Shown here in pieces: positions 17,124 to 22,763 of a DNA stretch of 22,763 nt. The notes beneath the pieces were generated by a model, which did no database searches, was not told the origin of the DNA, and was given only the letters and a program-made list of their open reading frames with translations. Within the stretch, counting starts at the first letter, position 1, and the number at the start of each line of letters is the position of its first letter. Made by a program: the position numbers and the translations under genes. This stretch comes from DAINBT01 sp036732785 (GTDB lineage Bacteria > Planctomycetota > Phycisphaerae > Sedimentisphaerales > SM23-30): the NCBI GenBank assembly GCA_964537505.1, contig CAZICK010000063.1:1-22763 (forward strand), written 5' to 3'.

Positions 17124-17421
17124 ATATCTTCATCCTTGTCTGATTAATAGATTCAGTAAAATAAGGATTTCTCAACCCCCCCAGCTCGACAAGATCAACC
17201 GGACGCTTAAAAAGACGTCGCAGTTCCTCAAGCAGTGAAAAAAAATTGTCAAACCTGTTTTGCCTGACGCTGCTGTCAAACTCGACCAGAAAATCGATAT
17301 CGCTCGTCGTTTCATTAAAATCATCCGTTACCGCTGAGCCAAACACTTCGAGCACGGAAACATGGTATTTCCTGCACAATTCAATCAAACTGTCTTTGTT
17401 TTGTTCTATGATAGCTGTCAT
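17110..17421 (-). CDS. mntA: MntA-like minimal nucleotidyltransferase antitoxin
   Basis: The protein has 103 residues. VLEVFGSAVTDDFNETTSDI contains the nucleotidyltransferase motif GS-x10-D-x-D (Gly28-Ser29, Asp41, Asp43), and KRPVDLVELGGL gives the third acidic position. MntA antitoxins transfer AMP to a tyrosine of the HEPN toxin HepT and silence it. It overlaps the hepT frame by 14 bases. AAGGAA lies 5 bases before the ATG. The antitoxin is intact while the toxin is broken. Confidence 0.88.
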   Translation of the reverse strand: MTAIIEQNKDSLIELCRKYHVSVLEVFGSAVTDDFNETTSDIDFLVEFDSSVRQNRFDNFFSLLEELRRLFKRPVDLVELGGLRNPYFTESINQTRMKIYAAS

Positions 17422-17441
17422 ATATGTTCCTTTTTAGACGC

Positions 17442-17470
17442 ATAGTAACACGCATCCTGGAAAAACTCAA
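17442..17470 (-). promoter_or_regulatory. Candidate promoter of mntA-hepT
   Basis: On the minus strand TTGAGT (17465-17470) and TACTAT (17442-17447) are separated by 17 bases, each 4 of 6 to consensus. It lies about 20 bases upstream of the mntA start, between that gene and Res-start repeat 3. Confidence 0.4.
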
Positions 17471-17485
17471 CATTCCTTAAAATTA

Positions 17486-17512
17486 CTGATTGTCGCCAAA
17501 TTGTAATTTCAT
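17486..17512 (-). repeat. Res-start repeat 3
   Basis: This 27 bp unit differs from repeat 1 at 4 positions and codes MKLQFGDNQ followed directly by a stop. It lies between the 169-residue membrane-anchored protein gene (ending at 17698) and mntA. The about 185 bases on its right (17513-17697) show no gene I can support; a short inverted GC-rich stretch near 17565-17580 was not convincing as a terminator. Confidence 0.6.
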
Positions 17513-17697
17513 TTAATATCTCTCACCACGAATGCACGAAAAGCTATAGAGCAATTTTCCCCCCGGATTAACGCGGGTTTATACATTTATTAATGGCTGT
17601 TGCTTATTCTTATCTCAGCAAGGCATCAAAAATCGTGTTTACGGAAATTTCTAACCAAATACCCAGAGTATTCCGATTGTCTAAAATTTTATTTCTG

Positions 17698-18207
17698 TCA
17701 CCAAATAAATGGATCAACAGGACGAGATAATATCTCTTTTTTATTTTTTTTCCAAAAATCGCGTAGTGATTCGCCAAATATATGTTTTTCATGTTTTAGT
17801 ATTGATTGATAAAGCGGGTGGCGAAATTTCTCTATCATATATGCCTTCCAATCCTCTTCTTCTATTAGAGGCGGCCTTAAAAAAGAATATATCCAGTTGG
17901 TATCATGCGATGTGCAAAGTATTTCATCAAACATGTCGATCTGTTTATAGACAGCCGTTTTTGCTTGGTAGAAAAGATGATCCTTTAGAACTGTTTCGTT
18001 ACGGAAATACTCAACATCTTGTTTGGAGTTCTGGGAAAGATACATTTGAATCTCAGGATATTCTATGTGGGTTCTATCATTCTCCAACAAAAGTTTCATT
18101 ATTTCGTTTGTATGCGTGACTGATTGTGATCTGCGATCTCGAATAAAGGTCATCAGTATCCATCCGGCACTTATCACTGTTACAATAATGGGCCATACAT
18201 CACTCAT
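17698..18207 (-). CDS. Membrane-anchored protein of unknown function (one N-terminal helix)
   Basis: The protein has 169 residues. One membrane helix at residues 5-22 (WPIIVTVISAGWILMTFI) is followed by basic RDRRS, so the helical, charged C-terminal domain of about 145 residues should face the cytoplasm. That domain has TNEIMKLLLENDRTHIEYPE, YFRNETVLKDHLFYQAKTAV and a conserved-looking end ESLRDFWKKNKKEI. I recognise no catalytic motif and do not assign a family. AAAGGAG lies 10 bases before the ATG. The ATG overlaps the stop of a 45-codon Res-start leader ORF (ATGA), pointing to coupled translation. AT-rich composition and position between R-M relics, Hachiman and mntA-hepT suggest a defence role (inference only). 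Confidence 0.7.
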   Translation of the reverse strand: MSDVWPIIVTVISAGWILMTFIRDRRSQSVTHTNEIMKLLLENDRTHIEYPEIQMYLSQNSKQDVEYFRNETVLKDHLFYQAKTAVYKQIDMFDEILCTSHDTNWIYSFLRPPLIEEEDWKAYMIEKFRHPLYQSILKHEKHIFGESLRDFWKKNKKEILSRPVDPFIW

Positions 18208-18338
18208 AGAAATAATTCTCCTTTAATATATATTGGCTCATGTGCTATCATTTCATAAAGGACTCGGACATATTTTAACCGCGCCGTGTTGATCGTGTCT
18301 AACTGGTATTCCTGATTAGCGTCAAATTGAAGTCTCAT
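18204..18338 (-). pseudogene. Res N-terminal relic / 45-codon leader ORF (Res-start repeat 2)
   Basis: From ATG 18338 the frame reads MRLQFDANQEYQLDTI, the best-preserved Res N-terminus here, then diverges (NTARLKYVRVL) and ends with TGA at 18204-18206, overlapping the ATG of the 169-residue gene. The first 27 bp (18312-18338) match repeat 1 at 25 of 27 positions. It begins 10 bases after the stop of the 157-residue gene. It may persist as a leader peptide that feeds ribosomes to the next gene. Confidence 0.65.
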
Positions 18339-18348
18339 ATGAATATAA

Positions 18349-18822
18349 CTATTTAATGGTTATTTGTAGCATAACTGTAATCGAATTTGCTAATATGATA
18401 ATTATAAAACCCAATAATGAAGCAATAATCCCTATGGCATACAATGAAAACCACATTCGGATTTTCATCTCCGGATCATCAATGCATTTCCCTTCTATAT
18501 ACATACCTTCGTCTTGGTATCCCAAAGCTTCATTGCAATTCCTTATTGTATTTACGACTTCCTTTCGCCTTAATTTTTGTCTATGTAAAAGTATTAGAGC
18601 CACAACAGCTAATGAAATATCAATCAAAATCAAACCAAGTTTTGCAATAAAAGAGTTCACTTTATCGATGTTTGCAATAAACCACGAACCCGCGAGCATT
18701 TGCATTGTCAAGTAACCAATAAAAAGACGAAGGTCGATCATGGTCAGTCGATATAACAATTCCGCTTGATCTTGAAATCTCAATTTTAAGGCTTCGAATT
18801 TTCGATTCTCATCTAATTGCAT
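18349..18822 (-). CDS. Three-helix membrane protein of unknown function
   Basis: The protein has 157 residues. Hydrophobic segments lie at about residues 31-50 (DLRLFIGYLTMQMLAGSWFI), 60-80 (AKLGLILIDISLAVVALILL) and 127-155 (FSLYAIGIIASLLGFIIIIL and beyond). A basic and acidic loop at 80-125 contains HRQKLRRKEVVNTIRNCNEA. I do not recognise the family. AAGGAG lies 9 bases before the ATG. The gene starts only 13 bases after a Mod C-terminal tail and ends 10 bases before a Res start, so it occupies exactly the slot between mod and res. Small multi-helix proteins in defence islands are often membrane-disrupting effectors; that is only a hypothesis here. Confidence 0.7.
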   Translation of the reverse strand: MQLDENRKFEALKLRFQDQAELLYRLTMIDLRLFIGYLTMQMLAGSWFIANIDKVNSFIAKLGLILIDISLAVVALILLHRQKLRRKEVVNTIRNCNEALGYQDEGMYIEGKCIDDPEMKIRMWFSLYAIGIIASLLGFIIIILANSITVMLQITIK

Positions 18823-18835
18823 TTGTACATACTCC

Positions 18836-18934
18836 TTATATCACCTTAAACTCTATCTTCGCCGATTCCATCTGCAGCGCCGTGTTTGTCTTTAACTGGT
18901 CGTTATTCTTAAAGGCGGCATCTAAGCATGTGAA
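18836..18934 (-). pseudogene. C-terminal tail of a type III Mod methyltransferase (copy A)
   Basis: Thirty-two residues and a TAA stop: FTCLDAAFKNNDQLKTNTAL followed by QMESAKIEFKVI. This matches the usual end of type III Mod (site-specific adenine methyltransferase) proteins, of the pattern CLD..F..NDQLK.N. Nothing of the catalytic domain remains; upstream is a 9 bp repeat tract. It differs from copy B (22158-22256) at 16 of 99 bases: of 12 changed sense codons, 9 are synonymous. The copies therefore diverged under coding selection and are not a recent duplication. Mod assignment is from memory. Confidence 0.6.
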
Positions 18935-18936
18935 CC

Positions 18937-18970
18937 TTTCACACTTGCAACCTTTCCCACCCTTCACACC
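18937..18970. repeat. 9 bp minisatellite next to Mod tail A
   Basis: Degenerate 9-mers like CTTCACACC (minus strand GGTGTGAAG) run into the Mod tail. Read in the Mod frame they give glycine-x-lysine triplets (GVK, GGK, GCK). The same 9-mer type occurs at 22542-22577, upstream of Mod tail B. The remaining sequence to 19044 holds no supported gene. Confidence 0.6.
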
Positions 18971-19044
18971 TTTTTTAACCTTTCTAACTTTTCGTGTTCT
19001 TTTCCGCCATAAAATCCCCCTGCCCTCCGTAGTTTCAACGAAGG

Positions 19045-19071
19045 ATGGGTCGGGTCAAATTGAAAGGGCAT
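19045..19071 (-). repeat. Res-start repeat 4 (diverged)
   Basis: It matches repeat 1 at 18 of 27 positions with an intact core GTCAAATTGAA, and codes MPFQFDPTH from ATG 19071. The hamB stop codon (19055-19057) lies inside it. It is the weakest copy, but its position at the end of hamB repeats the pattern seen at hepT. Confidence 0.45.
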
Positions 19072-21163
19072 TTACAGTAATACCCTCATAAAAATAATCT
19101 ATAATATAAGTGTCAAATTCATCAAGTGAAGCGGTCTCTTTTATTAATGCCTCTTTTCCAATCCGAGTGAATAATTCGATGGATTTATGAATGGTCAGGT
19201 CGGAATCCTTAAAATCAATCAAACCAGTCTTGTCTATTTTCTTAGATATCATTCTAGGTAATCCATATTCTTCTAGCTGATAGACCACAGGGGGCAAAAA
19301 TGCGTGGGACACTCTTGAGATAAACGGCGAAATATCCATGCTTTTATTTTTAAGTATCTCTTTCTGTAAAACATTAACGTCGTTTGCTAATGCGGCAAAT
19401 TTAAATGCGGTGTTTCTTTCTAGTTTAAAAAACATATCAACGGTCATCTCTGTATCGTTTAGTTGTTCTATCAACTCAGGGATTGTCCTTTCCCAATTCC
19501 GAGATAAGACTTTTATGAAATTTACATATGTGCCCCATTTGATTTCCCACGCACTAGGCTGTAAGTTTATCATATTATATAAAAGGCTATCCCATTTATT
19601 AACCGAATCGGAATTTAAGTATCCCAATCCATTCCATTTTTGTGGATTGCCTCGCATATCAGTGGCTATATTTTTTATAAGGTCTAATTTACTTGATTGG
19701 AAAGAGTTTTCGTTAAGGAGCCTATCATATACGTCTTTACCCAATAAATCGTACATCTCTTCTTTATCTAATATTATTTTTGCAAGCTGTTCTTTAGTAA
19801 GCTCTTTTCTTAATACCTCTTCGTCAACATTAGCCAATAGCCCCTCCGGAAATTCAATATTTAACTGTATGTGTTCATTTTGTGGCGGCTCCTCCAAGAT
19901 GTAAGCTTTACCCACGAAATGTTTAAACATTCGGCCCCCTCTGCCAATTACATTCTTATATGTAAAATCGTTTAAGGGCGACCTGCCGTTTTTGTTTTTC
20001 CAGATAACAATATTTTCAGCGGAAGTATTTACGCCTTCGATGATGGAAGAAGTTGAAATAATATTGTTAAGACCGGTACTTTCTTCAAACAATTTGATCT
20101 GTATTTGGCTTAGGGAACGATGAAGCGATCCGTTATGTACCCCCGTTCCTTTCTGAACTAATTTAATTAGTTCGTAATCTGTGCCATAATTTACACATAG
20201 CCAGTTTGCAAAGTTGTTCAGGAGTTCTGTTCCCGTGTCGGGTAAATTGGAAATCAAAAGTTTCGATACTTTATCTATTTCCGAGTAGGTCCCAGCATAG
20301 ATCAAGGTCTTTGCCTTTTTTTGATTTAAAACTTCCAAGAGCTTGCGGCCTTTAAGGCCTTCATCCCTTTTAATTTTCTTGAACCAATTATACTTTTCTA
20401 AAAAGACTGTATTGCAGTCAAGCCGAACAAACTCCATGCCTTTAGTAAAAGGATTCTCAGGCAAATCTGATATATTCGGCGCCAGAAAATATCTTTGTTT
20501 CGCTTTTTTTTCCAATTGTAAAATAGCTCTAATCAATGCTGGCGATCGTTCTTTATCAAAATCAGAACTTGCCTTATAAAATTCGTCGATTATAAGAATA
20601 TCAATATTGTCGATTTGGTTCACGTAATTTATTGCACGTTCTTGAGGAAATATTAGAATATTCTTATCAGCCAATATGACTTCTGTCGTGGTAATAATTT
20701 TGTAAGTGTCAGCAAATTTTGTGTATAATCGTCTTCTGGTTTCATCAGTTAGCGCAATAGTGGGGACAATTAGTACAACGTTCTTAGGTTTTTTTATCGA
20801 AATAAAAGCATCTATAACAAAGCTTTTACCAAAACTGGTAGGAGCACTAACTGCAATATTTTCTCCATTTAAAAGTCTCTTCAATAGAACCGATTGGTCC
20901 CTATGCAATGTAACAGGTTTGTCTGTGCCTATGTCAACTTTAAATAATTCGTATATCAACCGATCCTGCCAAATAGAATGATCCACTTTCAAATAAGGAA
21001 AGAGACCGACCTGTCTGATTAAGTGGTTCACTATTGGTGTGTATTCTATTTTGCTTCTCTCCAACTGATCGAGCAATTTGATAAGCTCATTACGCGCACA
21101 GTTCTCTTGATTAGAGTTAATATAAAGGCTAATCTCTTTGCATTTGCTAAATACTTCTTCCAT
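19055..21163 (-). CDS. hamB: Hachiman anti-phage helicase HamB
   Basis: The protein has 702 residues with superfamily 2 helicase motifs in order: Q-motif-like TLHRDQ (85-90), Walker A APTSFGKS (107-114), Ia LIVPTIALTDE (131-141), Walker B IDEFY (192-196, DEFY rather than DEAH), III-like YFLAPNI (225-231), IV GVHNGSLHR (341-349), V STSSIIEGVNT (370-380) and VI VIGRGGRMF (405-413). The C-terminal about 260 residues are helical and specific to this family. In Hachiman, HamB loads on DNA and controls the nuclease HamA, causing DNA loss and abortive defence. The ATG is one base after the hamA TAA, so translation is coupled. The stop comes from Res-start repeat 4 (final residues ALSI). AT-rich codon use suggests transfer. 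Confidence 0.85.
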   Translation of the reverse strand: MEEVFSKCKEISLYINSNQENCARNELIKLLDQLERSKIEYTPIVNHLIRQVGLFPYLKVDHSIWQDRLIYELFKVDIGTDKPVTLHRDQSVLLKRLLNGENIAVSAPTSFGKSFVIDAFISIKKPKNVVLIVPTIALTDETRRRLYTKFADTYKIITTTEVILADKNILIFPQERAINYVNQIDNIDILIIDEFYKASSDFDKERSPALIRAILQLEKKAKQRYFLAPNISDLPENPFTKGMEFVRLDCNTVFLEKYNWFKKIKRDEGLKGRKLLEVLNQKKAKTLIYAGTYSEIDKVSKLLISNLPDTGTELLNNFANWLCVNYGTDYELIKLVQKGTGVHNGSLHRSLSQIQIKLFEESTGLNNIISTSSIIEGVNTSAENIVIWKNKNGRSPLNDFTYKNVIGRGGRMFKHFVGKAYILEEPPQNEHIQLNIEFPEGLLANVDEEVLRKELTKEQLAKIILDKEEMYDLLGKDVYDRLLNENSFQSSKLDLIKNIATDMRGNPQKWNGLGYLNSDSVNKWDSLLYNMINLQPSAWEIKWGTYVNFIKVLSRNWERTIPELIEQLNDTEMTVDMFFKLERNTAFKFAALANDVNVLQKEILKNKSMDISPFISRVSHAFLPPVVYQLEEYGLPRMISKKIDKTGLIDFKDSDLTIHKSIELFTRIGKEALIKETASLDEFDTYIIDYFYEGITVNALSI

Positions 21164-21164
21164 T

Positions 21165-22109
21165 TTAGTTTTCTCTGAAAGCGTTTAATTGTTTCCTGAA
21201 GATTTTCACGATTTCATTTTTGTTTGGAACAGGAAACAGAATCAAATGAAAGCAGATATCGTTATAACCAAAAATGCCATTCAGTTTGGATTCTTGCTTT
21301 TCTATAAATTTTTTAGCGAGTGCGAGATGCTTCTGTTGGATATTATCTTTGTATGCTTGCATGCTTCCGCTGTGGCTTGCAGTAACCTTGCACTCGTGAA
21401 GTAATAAGATAGGGATATGCAGTTTGGCTTTGATTACATCTAATGAGACCCCATCCGCTAAGGCGCTTTTAATATCTTCAAAAATGTTCTTGTTTGGAAT
21501 TAAATCTTCTAAATCTTTAATTGATGTTACAATGTTAAACTCTTTTTTGAGCTTGGCGTTATCCAGCATTGTTTCAACAGATTTTAATATCTTATCAAAT
21601 CGAGCATTATCTAATGTATTATAAAATTTTGCTTCACCAAGCCATATAGAAAAAGAATTGTCCTGTTCTAACACAATATGAACACTGTCAGCGCCTTTCG
21701 CATAGTCTTGTGTATTTTGTTTGTAAAATATTTTAGGCACAACCGGAAGAGCAGAATAATAATGCTTCAGTATGCCATATAGTAATATTTCACCTACTTC
21801 TCCGCCTTTATCATCTTCATCATTATCTCTGAATACAACATTGCTTGCCGATTTGGCTAAAGAAGAATGTTCTTTTCCAATCAAAGCCTTTCTTTCATCT
21901 TCTGAAAGTGCGGTTTCTTTAATATTGTCCCAAATGAAACTAAAAAATTTGTCTTTTCTCCACATCCCGCTTTCGAAATCATTAGCAAGACTGAATAATG
22001 CTTTTTTATTTGGATTTATTCCAGGTAGCTGGAGTGTATGCAGCGTTTCGTCTATAATTACCTCAAAAGAGATTCTCTTGCCGTTATATGTTGTAAAGGT
22101 TTTTTGCAT
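21165..22109 (-). CDS. hamA: Hachiman nuclease HamA (DUF1837)
   Basis: The protein has 314 residues and is a DUF1837 member. A PD-(D/E)xK nuclease core is visible: GGEVGEILLYGILKHYY (Glu104), KGADSVHIVLE (Asp141), and WLGEAKFYNTLDNARFDKIL with Glu159-x-Lys161. This is the HamA arrangement, upstream of and coupled to the helicase HamB. HamA binds HamB and, when phage is sensed, is released or activated to cut DNA. No strong ribosome site precedes this ATG; CGGAG about 30 bases upstream is too far. The start is about 48 bases after Mod tail B. Confidence 0.85.
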   Translation of the reverse strand: MQKTFTTYNGKRISFEVIIDETLHTLQLPGINPNKKALFSLANDFESGMWRKDKFFSFIWDNIKETALSEDERKALIGKEHSSLAKSASNVVFRDNDEDDKGGEVGEILLYGILKHYYSALPVVPKIFYKQNTQDYAKGADSVHIVLEQDNSFSIWLGEAKFYNTLDNARFDKILKSVETMLDNAKLKKEFNIVTSIKDLEDLIPNKNIFEDIKSALADGVSLDVIKAKLHIPILLLHECKVTASHSGSMQAYKDNIQQKHLALAKKFIEKQESKLNGIFGYNDICFHLILFPVPNKNEIVKIFRKQLNAFREN

Positions 22110-22157
22110 GAGTATTATTTCATCACATTTAAATCCACATATTAACTCCGTGATTCA

Positions 22158-22256
22158 TCATATCACCTTAAACTCAATCTTTTCCGCTTCCATTTGCAGG
22201 GCCGTATTTGTCTTCAACTGGTCATTATTCTTAAATGCCGTATCCAGGCACGTGAA
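22158..22256 (-). pseudogene. C-terminal tail of a type III Mod methyltransferase (copy B)
   Basis: The tail reads FTCLDTAFKNNDQLKTNTAL then QMEAEKIEFKVI and TGA. The open frame extends back to 22376, with possible further Mod-like sequence (EIVCLAEKILKEKPQK, to about 22304) preceded by unrelated sequence (NHRLTQINTD). No catalytic domain remains. It sits directly upstream of hamA, as copy A sits upstream of the 157-residue membrane protein. It may be transcribed as a leader ORF of hamAB. Confidence 0.6.
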
Positions 22257-22438
22257 CTTCTGCGGCTTTTCCTTTAATATCTTTTCCGCCAGACAAACTA
22301 TCTCAAAATCCGTGTTAATCTGTGTTAGTCTGTGGTTAATCTTTTTATTCTTATTTTCTAGTGCCTCGTGCCTCATGCCTCATGCCTTCTTCTTGCAGTC
22401 CTTCCCATCCCAACACAGCCCGTCTCAACTATAACCCA

Positions 22439-22467
22439 AAGCTACCACGGCCAGCCCAAACTGTCAA
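22439..22467 (-). promoter_or_regulatory. Candidate promoter upstream of Mod tail B and hamAB
   Basis: On the minus strand a perfect TTGACA (22462-22467) is 17 bases from TAGCTT (22439-22444, 3 of 6 to TATAAT). Transcription would start near 22432 and give a leader of about 320 bases before hamA that contains the Mod-tail ORF. Confidence 0.35.
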
Positions 22468-22541
22468 TCAAAATCTCCTATTTTATCTCCTATTTCCCCC
22501 GATTTCCCCATCCCCCCTCTTTCCCTCCCCGCCTCCCCACC

Positions 22542-22577
22542 TTTCACACTCTTCACACCTTTCGCACCCTTCACACC
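22542..22577. repeat. Four 9 bp repeats in a polypyrimidine tract
   Basis: Four consecutive 9-mers: TTTCACACT, CTTCACACC, TTTCGCACC, CTTCACACC. The same motif flanks Mod tail A at 18937-18970. The surrounding 22481-22650 is almost all C and T on the plus strand. Confidence 0.75.
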
Positions 22578-22655
22578 TCCTCCTCCTTCCCGGTCCGCCC
22601 TCTTCCCTTCCCCTGCCCCCGGACCGCCCACTCCAACTCCGCCCTCCGCCTTCTA

Positions 22656-22697
22656 AAATCTCAAATCTCAAATCTGAAATCTGAAATCTCAAATCTG
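22656..22697. repeat. Six tandem heptamers
   Basis: Six 7 bp units, AAATCTC or AAATCTG, run without interruption over 42 bases. No function is apparent; slippage could change the number. Confidence 0.85.
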
Positions 22698-22763
22698 TTT
22701 TCTTCTCTGTGTCTCTGTGCCCCTGTGGTTAATCTTCCCTATCTTAACATCAAAACTCATCAA

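Larger units (their letters stand above)
22257..22763. other. Non-coding, repeat-rich, strand-asymmetric region
   Basis: I see no intact gene here. It holds the rest of the Mod relic ORF (to 22376), short direct repeats of GCATGAG type (about 22361-22386), a candidate promoter, a strongly pyrimidine-rich plus strand (about 22481-22650) with 9 bp repeats, six heptamers, and two similar stretches reading like CTGTGGTTAATCTT (22330-22343 and 22724-22737). It looks like decayed spacer DNA. Confidence 0.6.

Noticed and set aside
18882..19091. Plus-strand ORF of 69 codons rich in Phe, Pro and Thr
   Set aside because: It is the antisense reading of Mod tail A plus the 9 bp pyrimidine repeats; low complexity.
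22361..22684. Plus-strand ORF of 107 codons rich in Pro and Ser
   Set aside because: It reads a polypyrimidine and tandem-repeat tract, with no coding signal or ribosome site.

Overview
The window looks like chromosomal DNA of an uncultured, probably anaerobic bacterium, tentatively of the Planctomycetota (Phycisphaerae/Sedimentisphaerales type). The pointers are a secreted sulfatase with planctomycete-like motifs, secreted polysaccharide-degrading enzymes, a Re-citrate synthase-type enzyme and a [4Fe-4S]-type dihydroxy-acid dehydratase. No rRNA or tRNA gene was seen, so the taxonomy is inference. All family calls come from motif reading; no database search was run.

Left block (1-7373, GC-rich, minus strand): a five-unit 32-33 bp repeat array lies just downstream of a 5'-truncated rho fragment. 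Upstream of that is a polysaccharide operon, read right to left: a DUF5060/DUF4038 apiosidase-like glycosidase whose C-terminus is frameshifted, a DUF5703/GH95-like (alpha/alpha)6 glycosidase, and a GH141-like beta-helix protein. Three gene joints here look chimeric: glycosidase::GH2-type tail, GH141-like::GH95-like N-terminus, and GH95-like::rho. The block is therefore either truly rearranged or partly misassembled.

Middle block (7549-16760): ordinary housekeeping genes. argH-thiL-tsaE run leftward. Rightward are a GAF-SpoIIE phosphatase, a Re-citrate synthase-like enzyme, ilvD, and a Tat-type sulfatase directly behind ilvD.

Right block (16757-22763, visibly AT-rich, minus strand): a defence island. 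From right to left it holds hamA-hamB (Hachiman anti-phage system: DUF1837 nuclease plus helicase), a three-helix membrane protein, a one-helix membrane-anchored protein, and an mntA-hepT toxin-antitoxin pair whose hepT toxin carries a nonsense codon. These modules are separated by relics of type III restriction-modification genes. Each module ends at or near a 27 bp sequence coding for the first residues of a Res subunit (MKLQFDANQ-like), and two modules are preceded by a 33-codon Mod-like C-terminal tail. hamB and hepT even take their stop codons from the Res-start sequence. The simplest reading is that the mod/res boundary of type III R-M operons served repeatedly as the entry site for defence cargo, leaving a cassette-like array. 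This is the most interesting signal in the window, and it makes the two unknown membrane proteins candidate defence genes.
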